A DNA stretch of 64,000 bases, taken from NCBI RefSeq assembly GCF_000744785.1, contig NZ_JQMO01000002.1:1178001-1242000 (forward strand). The letters are read 5' to 3'. This stretch comes from Kitasatospora azatica KCTC 9699 (lineage in GTDB: Bacteria; Actinomycetota; Actinomycetes; Streptomycetales; Streptomycetaceae). Position numbers and translations under genes: made by a program. This document shows positions 19,004 through 27,157 of this stretch, in pieces. Every line of letters starts with the position of its first letter. Position 1 is the first letter of the stretch. The notes below the pieces were generated by a model. The model had not been told where the DNA came from. It worked only from the letters and a program-made list of their open reading frames with translations, and made no database searches.

Positions 19004-19485
19004 CCGCGCCCGGCCCCGCCCCGCTGATCGGGGCGGGCGTGATCGTCCCGACCGTCGACGGCAGCGGGGTGCTGGTCGGCCGCCGGACCACCGTCGGCGA
19101 GCCGCCGAGCTGGAGCCTGCCCGGCGGCAAGGTGGACCATCCCGGCGAGTCCTTCGAGCAGGCGGCGGCGCGTGAACTGGCCGAGGAGACCGGCATCGTG
19201 CTGCCCGCCGAGCGGATGCGGGTGCTCGGCGTGATCCTCGACCACCAGGACGGCCGCCCGCGGCTGACCGCCGCCGTGCTCGCCCCGCCGAGCGACGCAC
19301 CCGCCTTCGTCACCGAGCCGCACGCCTGCGCGGGGTGGGAGCGGGTCGGGCTGGACGCGCTGCCGGAGCCGATGTTCGGGCCCTCGGCCTGGGTGCTCGC
19401 GCAGTGGCTCCCGACGGCGGCCGCGCTGCCGCACGGGTTGTCGAACGGGCTACCGACCGGGGTGCACGCCTACCCGGTCGGCTAG
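19000..19485 (+). CDS. NUDIX hydrolase, translationally coupled to the SDR gene
   Basis: About 161 aa. Two consecutive GTG codons (18997 and 19000) overlap the SDR stop. The NUDIX box is complete: GGKVDHPGESFEQAA followed by RELAEETGI, matching GX5EX7REUXEEXGU. The N-terminal GAGVIVPTVDGSGVLVGRR is typical of ADP-ribose or nucleotide pyrophosphatases acting on modified or dinucleotide substrates. The overlap with an NAD(P)-binding-fold protein makes a dinucleotide substrate attractive, but this is inference. Confidence 0.9.
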   Translation: MTAPGPAPLIGAGVIVPTVDGSGVLVGRRTTVGEPPSWSLPGGKVDHPGESFEQAAARELAEETGIVLPAERMRVLGVILDHQDGRPRLTAAVLAPPSDAPAFVTEPHACAGWERVGLDALPEPMFGPSAWVLAQWLPTAAALPHGLSNGLPTGVHAYPVG

Positions 19486-19503
19486 CGGTTCCGCCGGCGG
19501 CCG

Positions 19504-19752
19504 TCAGTCCTCGCGGGCGTCGCGGTCGCCCCCGGCCGACCGCAGCAGCTCCTCCAGGGTCAGCCCCACGCTGCGCTCGTCCGCGATCCGGTCCCGCACG
19601 GCCGACTCCTCGGCCACCGCCTCCATCCGCGTGCGCACGGCCCACTGGCAGTGGCTGACCATCGCGATGTCGCCGATCGTCCACGGCCTTCCGGCCGCGC
19701 GGATCTTGCGTTCCAGCGCCGCCACGTCCCGGCGTCTGCTCCCCGGCTCCAC
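19504..19752 (-). CDS. Small hypothetical protein
   Basis: 82 aa from GTG 19752, with AGGGGG about seven bases upstream. Soluble and charged, with a helical centre (WAVRTRMEAVAEESAVRDRI) and an acidic tail. No family recognised. Convergent with the NUDIX gene across 18 bp. It could be a spurious frame, but codon third positions look coding. The 190-bp stretch upstream (19753-19944) shows no gene. Confidence 0.5.
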   Translation of the reverse strand: MEPGSRRRDVAALERKIRAAGRPWTIGDIAMVSHCQWAVRTRMEAVAEESAVRDRIADERSVGLTLEELLRSAGGDRDARED

Positions 19753-19944
19753 TTTCGTTCCCCCTCTGTTCCGCTCTGTTCCGCGCTGCGGTCCCTCACC
19801 GCAACCCAGCTAAGACACCGGGCTGGCCCGTCTTATTCCCGGGCTCGCCGCAGCGTGTGCGGAAGTCATTGTGGCGCACCGCCACCAGCCGCCGGCCGGC
19901 GTGTCCGGTCGACTGCGTCACACTGCGGCCACCGCGCGACCTGA

Positions 19945-21126
19945 CTACCGCCGGGTGACTGTGATGGTGTCGGCCAGCCGGTCGCGGCGCAGCACGTCGA
20001 TCCGGACTCCGGCGGCCGGGTCGGTGAAGGACTGTCCGGGTCCGTAGGCGGCCACGTCGAGGGGCTTGCAGCCGGCCGGTGGCGTGGCGTCCGGGTTGCC
20101 GTTGACGATCTGGACCGGCCCCTCCCCGGTCTGGGCGGCGGTGTCGATCTTGTAGATGAGCACGCCGGTGGAACAGGCGCCCGCGTCCGCGTCGACGGCT
20201 CGGCGGGACTCGGCGACGTAGGCAGTGGTCTCGCCGGTGCGGATGACCGCGATCTTGGTGCCGCCCAGGCGTTCGACGGCCTGCAGGCGGACGGTGCGGC
20301 TGCCCGCCGCCGGCAGGCAGGCGACCTGCCGGTCGTCGATCCAGCCGAACTTCCAGCGCTCCCAGCCGAGATGCTGCGGGGCCGGGCCCGAGATGAGGCC
20401 CATCAGGTCCCAGCCACCGGCGAAGCGGTGGTAGTCGGGGCCGGTGAAGGCGTAGAGGTCGGGCAGCCCGAAGGTGTGCGAGGTCTCGTGGTCGGCGACC
20501 TTGTAGCCCCAGTTGTACATGTCCTGGCCGAAGGTGACCGCCCACTTGATCCGCTTGCCGTTGACCGTGATGCCGGCGGTGGTCGGGTTGAACAGGTAGG
20601 TGGGCGAGAAGCTGATCGCGGCGGCGCTCCTGGTCGGGACGACGTAGAGCATGTCGTAGCGGGAGGGGTCGGCGTACGGCTCGGCGGCCTCGACCGCCTG
20701 CTTCACGTACGCCTCGTGCTGCTCGAAGGTGATGCCGCGCTGGAAGCCGTAGGAGGCCGAGTCCTGCGGCATGTGCAGCCACTGGTTCAGCGGGGTGACG
20801 TCCAGACGGGTCCTGCCGTACGAGTCCTGCCTCATCCAGTCGGCGGCCGGCGCGAGTTGGCGGTAGTACTCGGCGAGCGCACCGGTGGCCGGGGCGTCGG
20901 GGAAGTCGACGAAGAGCATCAGGACGTGCTTGGTGCCCAGCGGCTGCTGGAACTGCGCGCGGTCGGTGTCGTGGCCCTCGTCGGTCCATCCGGTCCGGCC
21001 CGGCAGGGCGCACGCGGCGGCGGGGACGGCTGCGCCGGACGGGCGGAGCGGGTCGGCGACGGCCGGGGCGGCGGTCACCAGGGGAAGGGCCAGGGCCAGA
21101 GCGGTGGTGAGGGGGCACAGTCGCAT
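19945..21126 (-). CDS. Secreted M6-family metalloprotease domain protein
   Basis: 393 aa. A Sec signal peptide (LALALPLVTAAPAVA) is followed by the mature domain. The zinc-binding motif HETSHTFGLPDLY fits HExxH with the M6 (immune inhibitor A-like) extension, and WDLMG follows as the Met-turn region. LFVDFPDAPA and MRQDSYGRTRLDVTP are also typical of M6 proteins. Predicted secreted endopeptidase. Divergent from the LysR gene at 21249, which could control it; the 122-bp gap contains no operator I can identify with confidence. Confidence 0.92.
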   Translation of the reverse strand: MRLCPLTTALALALPLVTAAPAVADPLRPSGAAVPAAACALPGRTGWTDEGHDTDRAQFQQPLGTKHVLMLFVDFPDAPATGALAEYYRQLAPAADWMRQDSYGRTRLDVTPLNQWLHMPQDSASYGFQRGITFEQHEAYVKQAVEAAEPYADPSRYDMLYVVPTRSAAAISFSPTYLFNPTTAGITVNGKRIKWAVTFGQDMYNWGYKVADHETSHTFGLPDLYAFTGPDYHRFAGGWDLMGLISGPAPQHLGWERWKFGWIDDRQVACLPAAGSRTVRLQAVERLGGTKIAVIRTGETTAYVAESRRAVDADAGACSTGVLIYKIDTAAQTGEGPVQIVNGNPDATPPAGCKPLDVAAYGPGQSFTDPAAGVRIDVLRRDRLADTITVTRR

Positions 21127-21248
21127 CTCTCTCCTTCGAGAGTCAGGCGAGGATCAGAGGGTAATGCGATATGACATTTCACATGTGGGACAAGATTGAG
21201 GGTCCGCGCTCCCTTCCGGGAGCCCCCAGCCGCCCATAACATCCGGTT

Positions 21249-22211
21249 ATGGAGCTCGAGATACGCCACCTGCGGATCCTCTGCACCATCGCCGAGACCG
21301 GCAGCCTCAGCCGCGCGGCCGCCGCCCTACGCCTCACCCAGCCCGGCATCAGCGCCCAGCTGCGCCGGATCGAGACCCTGCTCGGCGGCCCGCTCTTCGA
21401 CCGCACGTCCTCCGGGGCCATGCCGACGGCCTTCGGCGAGGTGGTGCTCGCCCGGGCCCGGGCCGTCCTGCCCACCATTGACGACCTGCTGGGCAGCTCC
21501 ACGTCGGCCGCCCGGTTCGCCGACCCGGTCCCGCTGTTCAGGCTCGGCTCGGTCAACGCGCCGCTGCTGGGCGGGCTGATCACCGCCCTCAAGGCCCACC
21601 ACCCGAGGGCCCGGATCGCCGCCCGCGAGCAGGGTTCCTCGGTGCCGCTGGCCGAGGAGCTCGCCAACGGCCGCCTCGACCTGGCCGTGGTCGGCGACAG
21701 CCCCGGCTACGAGCTGGCCCCTCGCCCCGGTGTCACGCTGCACCCGATCGCCACCGAGCCGGTCTTCGTCGCCCTGCCCGCCGGCCACCGGCTGGCCGCG
21801 CTCGGCGAGGTTCCGCTGGACGAACTCGCCGACGAGGACTGGGCCTCCCCGCCTCCCGACGACGACCGGACCCGCGAGTACTGGTCCACCACCTTCCTCG
21901 CGCTGGGTCGCCGGATGCGCACCGTGCACGAGGCGCAGGGGCGGCTGCTGCTCGAACTGGTCCGCAGCGGCCACGCGGTGAGCCTGTGCCAGGCCACCTT
22001 CGAGCAGCTGCCGGGCATCGCCGTCCGTCCCATCACCGGCAACCCCCTGTGGTACCGGCACCTGCTCGGCTGGCACCGGTCCGGCCCGCTGGCCCAGCTG
22101 GGCTCGACCCTGGTCGAGCACGCCACCGAAGCCCACCGGGCCGCCGCCACCCGCAGCCCGACCTACCGGCAATGGCTGCGCAGGCACCGACCCGAGCCGC
22201 CGACCCGGTGA
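21249..22211 (+). CDS. LysR-family transcriptional regulator
   Basis: 320 aa. The N-terminal winged HTH (about 1-62) reads LRILCTIAETGSLSRAAAAL then RLTQPGISAQLRRIE, the classic LysR arrangement. The rest is a periplasmic-binding-protein-like effector domain (about 90-300). Its neighbours are the divergent M6 protease and, downstream, a TetR gene. LysR proteins usually act on divergent genes, so the protease is the first target to test. Confidence 0.94.
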   Translation: MELEIRHLRILCTIAETGSLSRAAAALRLTQPGISAQLRRIETLLGGPLFDRTSSGAMPTAFGEVVLARARAVLPTIDDLLGSSTSAARFADPVPLFRLGSVNAPLLGGLITALKAHHPRARIAAREQGSSVPLAEELANGRLDLAVVGDSPGYELAPRPGVTLHPIATEPVFVALPAGHRLAALGEVPLDELADEDWASPPPDDDRTREYWSTTFLALGRRMRTVHEAQGRLLLELVRSGHAVSLCQATFEQLPGIAVRPITGNPLWYRHLLGWHRSGPLAQLGSTLVEHATEAHRAAATRSPTYRQWLRRHRPEPPTR

Positions 22212-22224
22212 ATCGGGATTGTTC

Positions 22225-22240
22225 TTGAATGGTCGCTCAG
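22225..22240. promoter_or_regulatory. Predicted TetR operator, upstream of the tetR gene
   Basis: TTGAATGGTCGCTCAG, 14 bp before the ATG at 22254. It matches the site at 22891-22906 at 14 of 16 positions. The partial dyad TTGA..G..C..TCA(A) is typical of TetR sites. Confidence 0.7.
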
Positions 22241-22253
22241 GTATGTTGGCCGC

Positions 22254-22838
22254 ATGCCCCGACCTCGAGAGTTCGAGCCCGACGCCGTCCTGAACCAGGC
22301 CATGCTGCGGTTCTGGGAGCGCGGCTACCGGGCGACGTCCATCGAGGACTTGGTGAAGGCGACCGGAGTCAAGCCCGGCAGCATCTACAGCGCCTTCCCG
22401 GGCGGCAAGCACGCCCTGTTCCTGAAGTCCCTGGAACGCTACGCCAAGCTGGTCGTTCCCCAGAAGCTGGGCGAACTGGAGGCCCCGGGCGCCTCGGTGG
22501 CCGAGATCCGCGGCTACTTCGACGGGCTGGTGCGTGACCTGCTCAGCCCCGAGGGCCGGCAGGGCTGCCTGCTGGTCAACACGGCGATCGAGAAGGCCGC
22601 CGAGGACGACGAGGCGGCGGCCGTCGTCCGTGGCCACCTGGCCCGGCTGGAACGGTGCATGACCCACGCGCTGGAGAACGCGGCCCGCAGGGGCCAGGTG
22701 CGCACCTCGCTGGACCCGGCCGGCAGCGCGAAGCTGCTGGTCGCGACCTGCCAGGGGCTGATGGTCGTCGGGAAGGCGAATCCCGACGAGACACTGCTGC
22801 GGGCGATCGTCGACAACGCCTTCGCCGCTCTCGCCTGA
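22254..22838 (+). CDS. TetR/AcrR-family repressor, probable local regulator of the quinone oxidoreductase
   Basis: 194 aa. The DNA-binding domain (about 8-55) carries the TetR HTH signature RGYRATSIEDLVKATGVKPG SIYSAF around residues 25-50. The C-terminal ligand domain resembles the branch with CLLVNTAIEKAAEDDEAA, the AcuR/NemR-like group that often senses electrophiles or quinones. A near-identical operator-like site lies before this gene and before the oxidoreductase 85 bp downstream. The simplest reading is a self-controlled pair that responds to a reactive substrate of the enzyme. Confidence 0.93.
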   Translation: MPRPREFEPDAVLNQAMLRFWERGYRATSIEDLVKATGVKPGSIYSAFPGGKHALFLKSLERYAKLVVPQKLGELEAPGASVAEIRGYFDGLVRDLLSPEGRQGCLLVNTAIEKAAEDDEAAAVVRGHLARLERCMTHALENAARRGQVRTSLDPAGSAKLLVATCQGLMVVGKANPDETLLRAIVDNAFAALA

Positions 22839-22890
22839 CAGCCGGCCACCCGGGCCACCGCACGCGGTGGCCCTTCTGTCGGCCCAATAT

Positions 22891-22906
22891 TTGAATGACC
22901 GCTCAA
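22891..22906. promoter_or_regulatory. Predicted TetR operator, upstream of the quinone oxidoreductase
   Basis: TTGAATGACCGCTCAA, 17 bp before the ATG at 22923; the outer arms TTGA/TCAA are perfectly inverted. It nearly duplicates the site at 22225-22240. Confidence 0.72.
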
Positions 22907-22922
22907 GAATCGAGCCCGGAAC

Positions 22923-23903
22923 ATGAAGGCCATCGTCATCTCCGCCCACGGCGGTCCCGAGGTACTCACCCCCACCGAGCTGCCCGACCCGGTGCCCGCC
23001 GAGGGCGAAGTGCTGGTCCGCGTCAAGGCGTTCGGCCTCAACCATGCCGAGGCGTACATGCGCAGCGGCGCCTGGGGAGAGGTCGCGGCCGTTCCCGGAA
23101 TCGAGTGCGCCGGGCTGGTCGAGGCCGACCCCTCCGGCCAACTCCCCGTCGGCACCATGGTGGTGGCGATCCTCGGCGGCATGGGGCGGACCCGCAACGG
23201 CAGTTACGCGGAACTGGTGACCGTACCGGCGACCAATGTGCTGGCCGTGCACTCCGCGCTGGACTGGGCCGAGCTGGCCGCCGTTCCCGAGGTGTACGCG
23301 ACGGCGTGGAGCGGTCTGTTCGGGAACCTCGACCTGCGGCCGGGCGAGACGGTCCTGGTGCGCGGAGCGACCTCCTCGCTCGGCCAGGCCGCCGTCAACC
23401 TCGCGGTCGACCACGGCGCGACCGTGCTCGCCACCACCCGAAACCCCGCGCACATACCGCTGTTGAAGGAGCTCGGGGCCGCCGAGGTGCTCGTTGACGA
23501 CGGCGCGCTCGCCGCCCAGGTCAAGGAACGGGGGCTCGGCGTCGACGCAGTCTTCGACCTCATCGGCAACAGCGTCCTGCGCGACTCGCTGGCCCTGGTC
23601 CGGCCCCGCGGCCGGGTCTGCCAGCTCGGCTTCCTCGGCGGATTCGCACCGGTGCCGGACTTCGACCCGCTCGCCGATCTCCCCAGCGGCGTCCGGCTCA
23701 GCTTCTTCGGCAGCGCCTTCGTCCTGGGCACCCCCGAATTCCCGCTCACCGACGTGCCGTTGGACGAGATCTACGCCAAGGTGAGCGCCGGCGCGCTGCG
23801 CGCCCGCCCCACCCGCGTCTTCCGGTTCGAGGAGATCGTCGACGCCCACCGGGTGATGGAGGCCGGAACAGCCCTCGGCAAGATGGTCGTCACCCTCGAC
23901 TGA
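22923..23903 (+). CDS. Zinc-independent MDR-family NADPH:quinone oxidoreductase
   Basis: 326 aa. Medium-chain dehydrogenase/reductase layout: a GroES-like N-terminal domain (VRVKAFGLNHAEAYMRSG, the quinone reductase signature area) and a Rossmann domain with VLVRGATSSLGQAAVNLA. The catalytic and structural zinc-binding cysteines of alcohol dehydrogenases are missing, as in quinone and enone reductases. Predicted to reduce quinones or alpha,beta-unsaturated carbonyls with NADPH. It follows the TetR gene and carries its own copy of the operator. Confidence 0.93.
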   Translation: MKAIVISAHGGPEVLTPTELPDPVPAEGEVLVRVKAFGLNHAEAYMRSGAWGEVAAVPGIECAGLVEADPSGQLPVGTMVVAILGGMGRTRNGSYAELVTVPATNVLAVHSALDWAELAAVPEVYATAWSGLFGNLDLRPGETVLVRGATSSLGQAAVNLAVDHGATVLATTRNPAHIPLLKELGAAEVLVDDGALAAQVKERGLGVDAVFDLIGNSVLRDSLALVRPRGRVCQLGFLGGFAPVPDFDPLADLPSGVRLSFFGSAFVLGTPEFPLTDVPLDEIYAKVSAGALRARPTRVFRFEEIVDAHRVMEAGTALGKMVVTLD

Positions 23904-23972
23904 ACCCGCCTCCGGCCGGCCCCCGCCCGCAGTGATCACCGGCCTCGCCGCCCGGGCCCGAGCAGGCTCGGG

Positions 23973-24043
23973 TCAGCGCGCCCGTCCCCGTGGCTTCAGG
24001 GGCAGTTAGGGCAGCTCAGGCGCAGCCAGCCGATCACCGTCGT
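23973..24043 (-). pseudogene. Remnant of a second pirin gene (last 23 codons), with nonsense mutation
   Basis: 71 bp match the 3' end of the intact pirin gene (28799-28869) in the same orientation, including the terminal TGA, with about seven differences. The frame reads DGDRLAAPELP-stop-LPLKPRGRA; CAA in the intact copy is TAA here. It is fused directly to the YihY fragment that follows. The 130 bp between this remnant and the quinone oxidoreductase hold nothing recognisable. Confidence 0.8.
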
Positions 24044-24460
24044 GAGCGGCGGCTGCACGATGCTGCGCGGATCTGCGCCATCGTGTGCTGGAGGGCCTGG
24101 GCCACGCCGAGGGAGCCGTAGAGCAGGCCGAACACGCCCACCGCCAGCGCGAGTCCGTTGCCCTGGACGGAGTGCACGTTCTCCCGCAGCTGCGAAGCCA
24201 GGATCGGGAAGTCGGCGAGCGCGGAGTCGACCACAGCCCGTTGGGCGCCGGGGTGGCCGTGCAGGACGAAACCCAGGACCGTGCTGAGCAACAGCAGCAG
24301 CGGCAGCTAGGCAGAGGAAACCGAAGTAGGTGATCAGAGCGGCCAGGTAACCGCCCCGGTCGTCCCCGTACTTCTTGACGATGCCGAACACGACGGCGGG
24401 CGCCGGGTGCCCCTGCTGCACCCGGTCCAGTGCGCGCACCATGCGTTCCAGCGGGTTCAT
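24044..24460 (-). pseudogene. YihY/BrkB-family membrane protein fragment, frameshifted and truncated
   Basis: Begins at ATG 24460 with NPLERMVRALDRVQQGHPAP and GGYLAALITYFGFL, the N terminus of a YihY/BrkB protein. Near 24311 the frame shifts by one base; the homologous sequence resumes in another frame as LLLLLSTVLGFVLHGHPG and continues to LAVGVFGLLYGSLGVAQALQ. Homology ends at about 24067, where the pirin remnant begins. Only about the first 130 residues of a protein of roughly 300 survive, in two frames. A separate intact YihY gene lies at 25384. Confidence 0.8.
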
Positions 24461-24564
24461 GGCACCCCCTGTGGTTCCTTCGCGGAGGTCTTGAACAGTC
24501 CCACCCGGACCAGCGCGGCCGCCAGCCGGGCAAGATCCTCAGACAGCACCACGCGGACCGGCAC
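24457..24564 (-). CDS. Short hypothetical ORF upstream of the YihY fragment
   Basis: 35 codons from GTG 24564. The TGA overlaps the ATG of the YihY fragment (ATGA), an arrangement that suggests former translational coupling. The product has one helix-forming stretch (EDLARLAAALVRVGLF) and a polar tail. With its partner broken, it may no longer matter. Not recognised. Confidence 0.35.
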   Translation of the reverse strand: MPVRVVLSEDLARLAAALVRVGLFKTSAKEPQGVP

Positions 24565-24576
24565 GCATGGGAGTAC

Positions 24577-24745
24577 TCACCACCGGTACCAGCGCGCTCG
24601 GCCGCCGCTGTGGGACGGGTCCCGGAACACGAAGCCGAGCAGCCAGAACACCAGGACCACGAGCGCCACCCACCACAGCACATGCACCGCGAACCCGACA
24701 CCGCCCGAGGATGAGCGCCAGCAGCAACACCAATAGGAGAATCAT
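24577..24745 (-). pseudogene. Frameshifted small hydrophobic membrane protein gene
   Basis: Starts at ATG 24745 with MILLLVLLLALILG. A one-base excess in the G-rich stretch CTCGGGCGG puts the rest out of frame; removing one G restores GGVGFAVHVLWWVALVVLV and an end in RARWYRW at 24577. The restored product would be about 55 aa with two hydrophobic stretches, like a family of small membrane proteins common in streptomycetes. The single-base event could also be a sequencing error. Confidence 0.7.
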
Positions 24746-24777
24746 CGTCGTACCTCCGCGCCCCCGCGTCTGCCCGG

Positions 24778-24791
24778 TTCACGATCGTGAA
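24778..24791. promoter_or_regulatory. 14-bp perfect palindrome TTCACGATCGTGAA
   Basis: Perfectly symmetric. It lies in the gap between the frameshifted membrane gene and the carbonic anhydrase remnant, about 33 bp upstream of the former's ATG. Possible operator; the binding factor is unknown. Confidence 0.3.
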
Positions 24792-24846
24792 ACCGACGAG
24801 ATCCGGAAGATCAGGACGGCTCGCCGGCCGGCGCCGAAGCCGGCTC

Positions 24847-25060
24847 TCATCCGTTGTTCGTGGCAGCCGATTCTGCGGCGGGGATACCCCGGACGGTGAC
24901 GAGCCGGGCACTGCCCTCGGCCAGCTGGTAGGCCAGGCCGACCACTGCGGCGCGGCCGGAGGCGACCTGGTCGGCGAGGACGCGGGAGCGGTCGAGCAGC
25001 AGGTCCACGGTGTGCCGTATGTGGGAGTCGATCAGGTCGGCGTCGCTGTCCAGGCCGGAG
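24847..25060 (-). pseudogene. C-terminal remnant of a beta-class carbonic anhydrase-like protein
   Basis: The frame ends ...SARLVTVRGIPAAESAATNN and contains IDSHIRHTVDLLLDRSRVLA followed by VASGRAAVVGLAYQLAEG, which resembles the last helix and strand of beta carbonic anhydrases. The metal-binding Cys-Asp-His-Cys part is missing, and upstream codons have no family character. Assigned from the tail only. The stretch 25061-25383 up to the YihY gene shows no supportable gene. Confidence 0.5.
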
Positions 25061-25383
25061 GCGCGGGCGGCCGATGCGGGCCGGCAGCCCGGCTCGCGGG
25101 CAGCGCCGGCCACCCTGCGCGGGGCCGCTCCGTCCGGCATTCGCCCGCAGGCGGCGCCGAGCTGGACTGGCAGGCCGGTGCCGGCCCCCGGCGGTGTACC
25201 GACTCGCCCGGTCTCACAGTCTCATCGGAGGAGATCGGCACGGCTCCTGGACGCGACGGCCAAGGTCTGGTCAGTCCTCAAGCACCGGCGGCAACGCGCC
25301 GAGGATGTCAGAGACCGGTCGCCCTCCCAGGTCGCTCGATCCTGGTCGGGGTCGGCCACCACGACCTCCCGAGGAGCAGGGCC

Positions 25384-26208
25384 ATGGCTTCGACACCCCT
25401 GGGTCACCGGATCAGGGAGCTCGGCCGGCAAACTGTGGGACTCACCCGAGAGCTCTGGCGCCACGGCCAGGAGATCGAGCTGCTGTACCGGTCGCTGGCC
25501 TTCGCCGCGCTCTTCTTCGTCACCCTGGTGCCGCTACTGGTGGTGATCGCCGCAGCGCTGCCGAGCCGGGGCAACGGGATCGCGGACTGGATCACCGACG
25601 GCCTCGCGCTGTCCGGGCGCTCGGCACGCGCCGTGGGCGACCTGTTCGCCACGCGCAGCGAGGTGCTCAGCGCCACCACGGCCCTGAGTCTGGCCGCACT
25701 CGCGGTCTTCGGGATCTCCCTGATGTCGGCCCTGCAGCGCAGCTACGAGAGGATCTGGCAGCTGTCCGCCGGACCCTGGCACACCGTATGGCGGCAGGTC
25801 GTCGGACTGGCCGCACTGATCGCCTACATCCTGCTCACCACCTGGCGTGGTGTGCTCCCCCACCACGCGACCGCCACCACAGCGCTGCGTGCCGCCGTGA
25901 GCGTCCTCGGCGGCGTCCTGTACTTCTGGTGGCTGCAGCACCTGCTGCTCGGCGGCCGCGTGGCCTGGCGCACCCTGCTGCCCGGCGCGATCGCCACAGT
26001 CGTCGCGTTCGCCGGGCTGCGGGTCTTCTCCCAACTGGTCTTCGCCCCGCTCATCGTCTCCAACGCGATCTCCTACGGCACGGTCGGCACCGTGCTGGTC
26101 GTGCAGTCCTGGTTGATCGGCGTCGGCTACACCGTCTACGCCGGAGCCATGGTCGGCCCGATCCTTCACGATCGGCGCGGCGACGAGGGCGGGCCGGACG
26201 CTGACTGA
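25384..26208 (+). CDS. YihY/BrkB-family inner-membrane protein
   Basis: 274 aa from ATG 25384, with GAGGAG seven bases upstream. About six transmembrane helices are visible, such as SLAFAALFFVTLVPLLVVIA, LSLAALAVFGISLMSAL, VVGLAALIAYILLTTW, VLGGVLYFWWLQHLLL and PGAIATVVAFAGLRVF. YihY/BrkB proteins were once called ribonuclease BN in error and have no firm function. It is the only intact gene between 24.0 and 27.1 kb and is not closely similar to the broken YihY fragment beside it. Confidence 0.88.
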   Translation: MASTPLGHRIRELGRQTVGLTRELWRHGQEIELLYRSLAFAALFFVTLVPLLVVIAAALPSRGNGIADWITDGLALSGRSARAVGDLFATRSEVLSATTALSLAALAVFGISLMSALQRSYERIWQLSAGPWHTVWRQVVGLAALIAYILLTTWRGVLPHHATATTALRAAVSVLGGVLYFWWLQHLLLGGRVAWRTLLPGAIATVVAFAGLRVFSQLVFAPLIVSNAISYGTVGTVLVVQSWLIGVGYTVYAGAMVGPILHDRRGDEGGPDAD

Positions 26209-26294
26209 CCGCCGGGTCCCGTGCGGGCCACCGGCCCGCTGCGACCGCGCTGCGGGCCGCGCAGGCTGGAACGGTGTGTGAGGAAGCAGGGTTC

Positions 26295-26317
26295 GAAGCG
26301 TTCGTGCCGAACGCTTC
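26295..26317. terminator. Hairpin downstream of the YihY gene
   Basis: GAAGCGTTCG-TGC-CGAACGCTTC, perfect 10-bp arms, 3-nt loop, no T run. It sits between the convergent YihY gene and sigma-factor remnant, so it may terminate either. Confidence 0.5.
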
Positions 26318-26394
26318 ACTGGCCTACCCGTGCACGGCGTGACAACCGCCGTCGGCGCGCCGGGTGCCTGGTCGGCCTCGCCGGGCCGCCCCCC

Positions 26395-27060
26395 CATTGC
26401 AGTATCGTGCGCTCGCGCTCAAGCAGTGCGGCTATCAGCGGCTTCAGGGACTGCACGTCCTCCACCACGGCGAGCGCCTGGTCGCAGCAGCCCAGGCAAC
26501 ACTCCCAGGTGCTGTCCACATCGCCGTCGTCCGACGGTGCGTCCAATGAGGTGGCGGTTCGCGCGGTGGCAGCTGCGAGCGCTTCGACCACCTCGTCCTG
26601 TGGGCGAGAGGTGTACGGCGAGTTCCTCCGTGGTGGGCGCGCGACCGAGGTACTGCTCGAGCTCGTCCGAGCCCCTGACGACGGCGAGCCGGGCCTCCTG
26701 GAGGCGCCTGGGGACGTGCACCGCCCAGGTCGAGTCGCGAAAGAACCGACGGATCTCACCGATGATCGTCGGGAGGGCGAAGGTGGTGAGCTCCACTCCA
26801 CGGTCCGGGTCGAAGCGGTCAATGGCCTTGATGAGGCCCACCGTGCCGGTCTGGATGATGTCGTCCATCGGTTCGTGGCTGCTGCGGAAGCGCCTGGCCG
26901 CGAACTTGACGAGGGACACGTTGAGTTCGATCAGCGTCCCGCGCACATAGGAGTGCAACTCCGTGCCCTGCTCCGTATGCCGCAGGCGGAGCAGGAGGAC
27001 GCGCGACAGCTCCCGTGCCTCGCTGGTGCTGACGGCCAGCGGAGCAGCGATCTCCGGCAA
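26395..27060 (-). pseudogene. SigB/SigF-type RNA polymerase sigma factor, frameshifted and missing region 4.2
   Basis: From ATG 27060 the frame encodes region 2 (NVSLVKFAARRF, DDIIQTGTVGLIKAIDRFDP, TFALPTIIGEIRRFFRD) and the start of region 3 (VPRRLQEARLAVVRGSDEL). At about 26597 a one-base excess shifts the frame after EELAVHLSP; the homologous sequence continues in the next frame as DEVVEALAAATARTATSLDA and on to PLIAALLERERTILQ. There homology stops, before the promoter -35 binding helix-turn-helix (region 4.2). A product could neither be read through nor recognise promoters normally. SigB/F-type factors govern stress and development. Confidence 0.8.
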
Positions 27061-27157
27061 CCCGTGCCGGCGGGGGCAGAAACCCGAATCCGTGCCTGTA
27101 CTCGGCTCCTTTGTTCACATATTGGAGGACGTGAAATATCGCTCGTACGATGGACAG

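Noticed and set aside
24044..26208. The YihY fragment and the intact YihY gene as halves of one split gene
   Set aside because: They lie on opposite strands and both contain N-terminal sequence; they are different paralogues.
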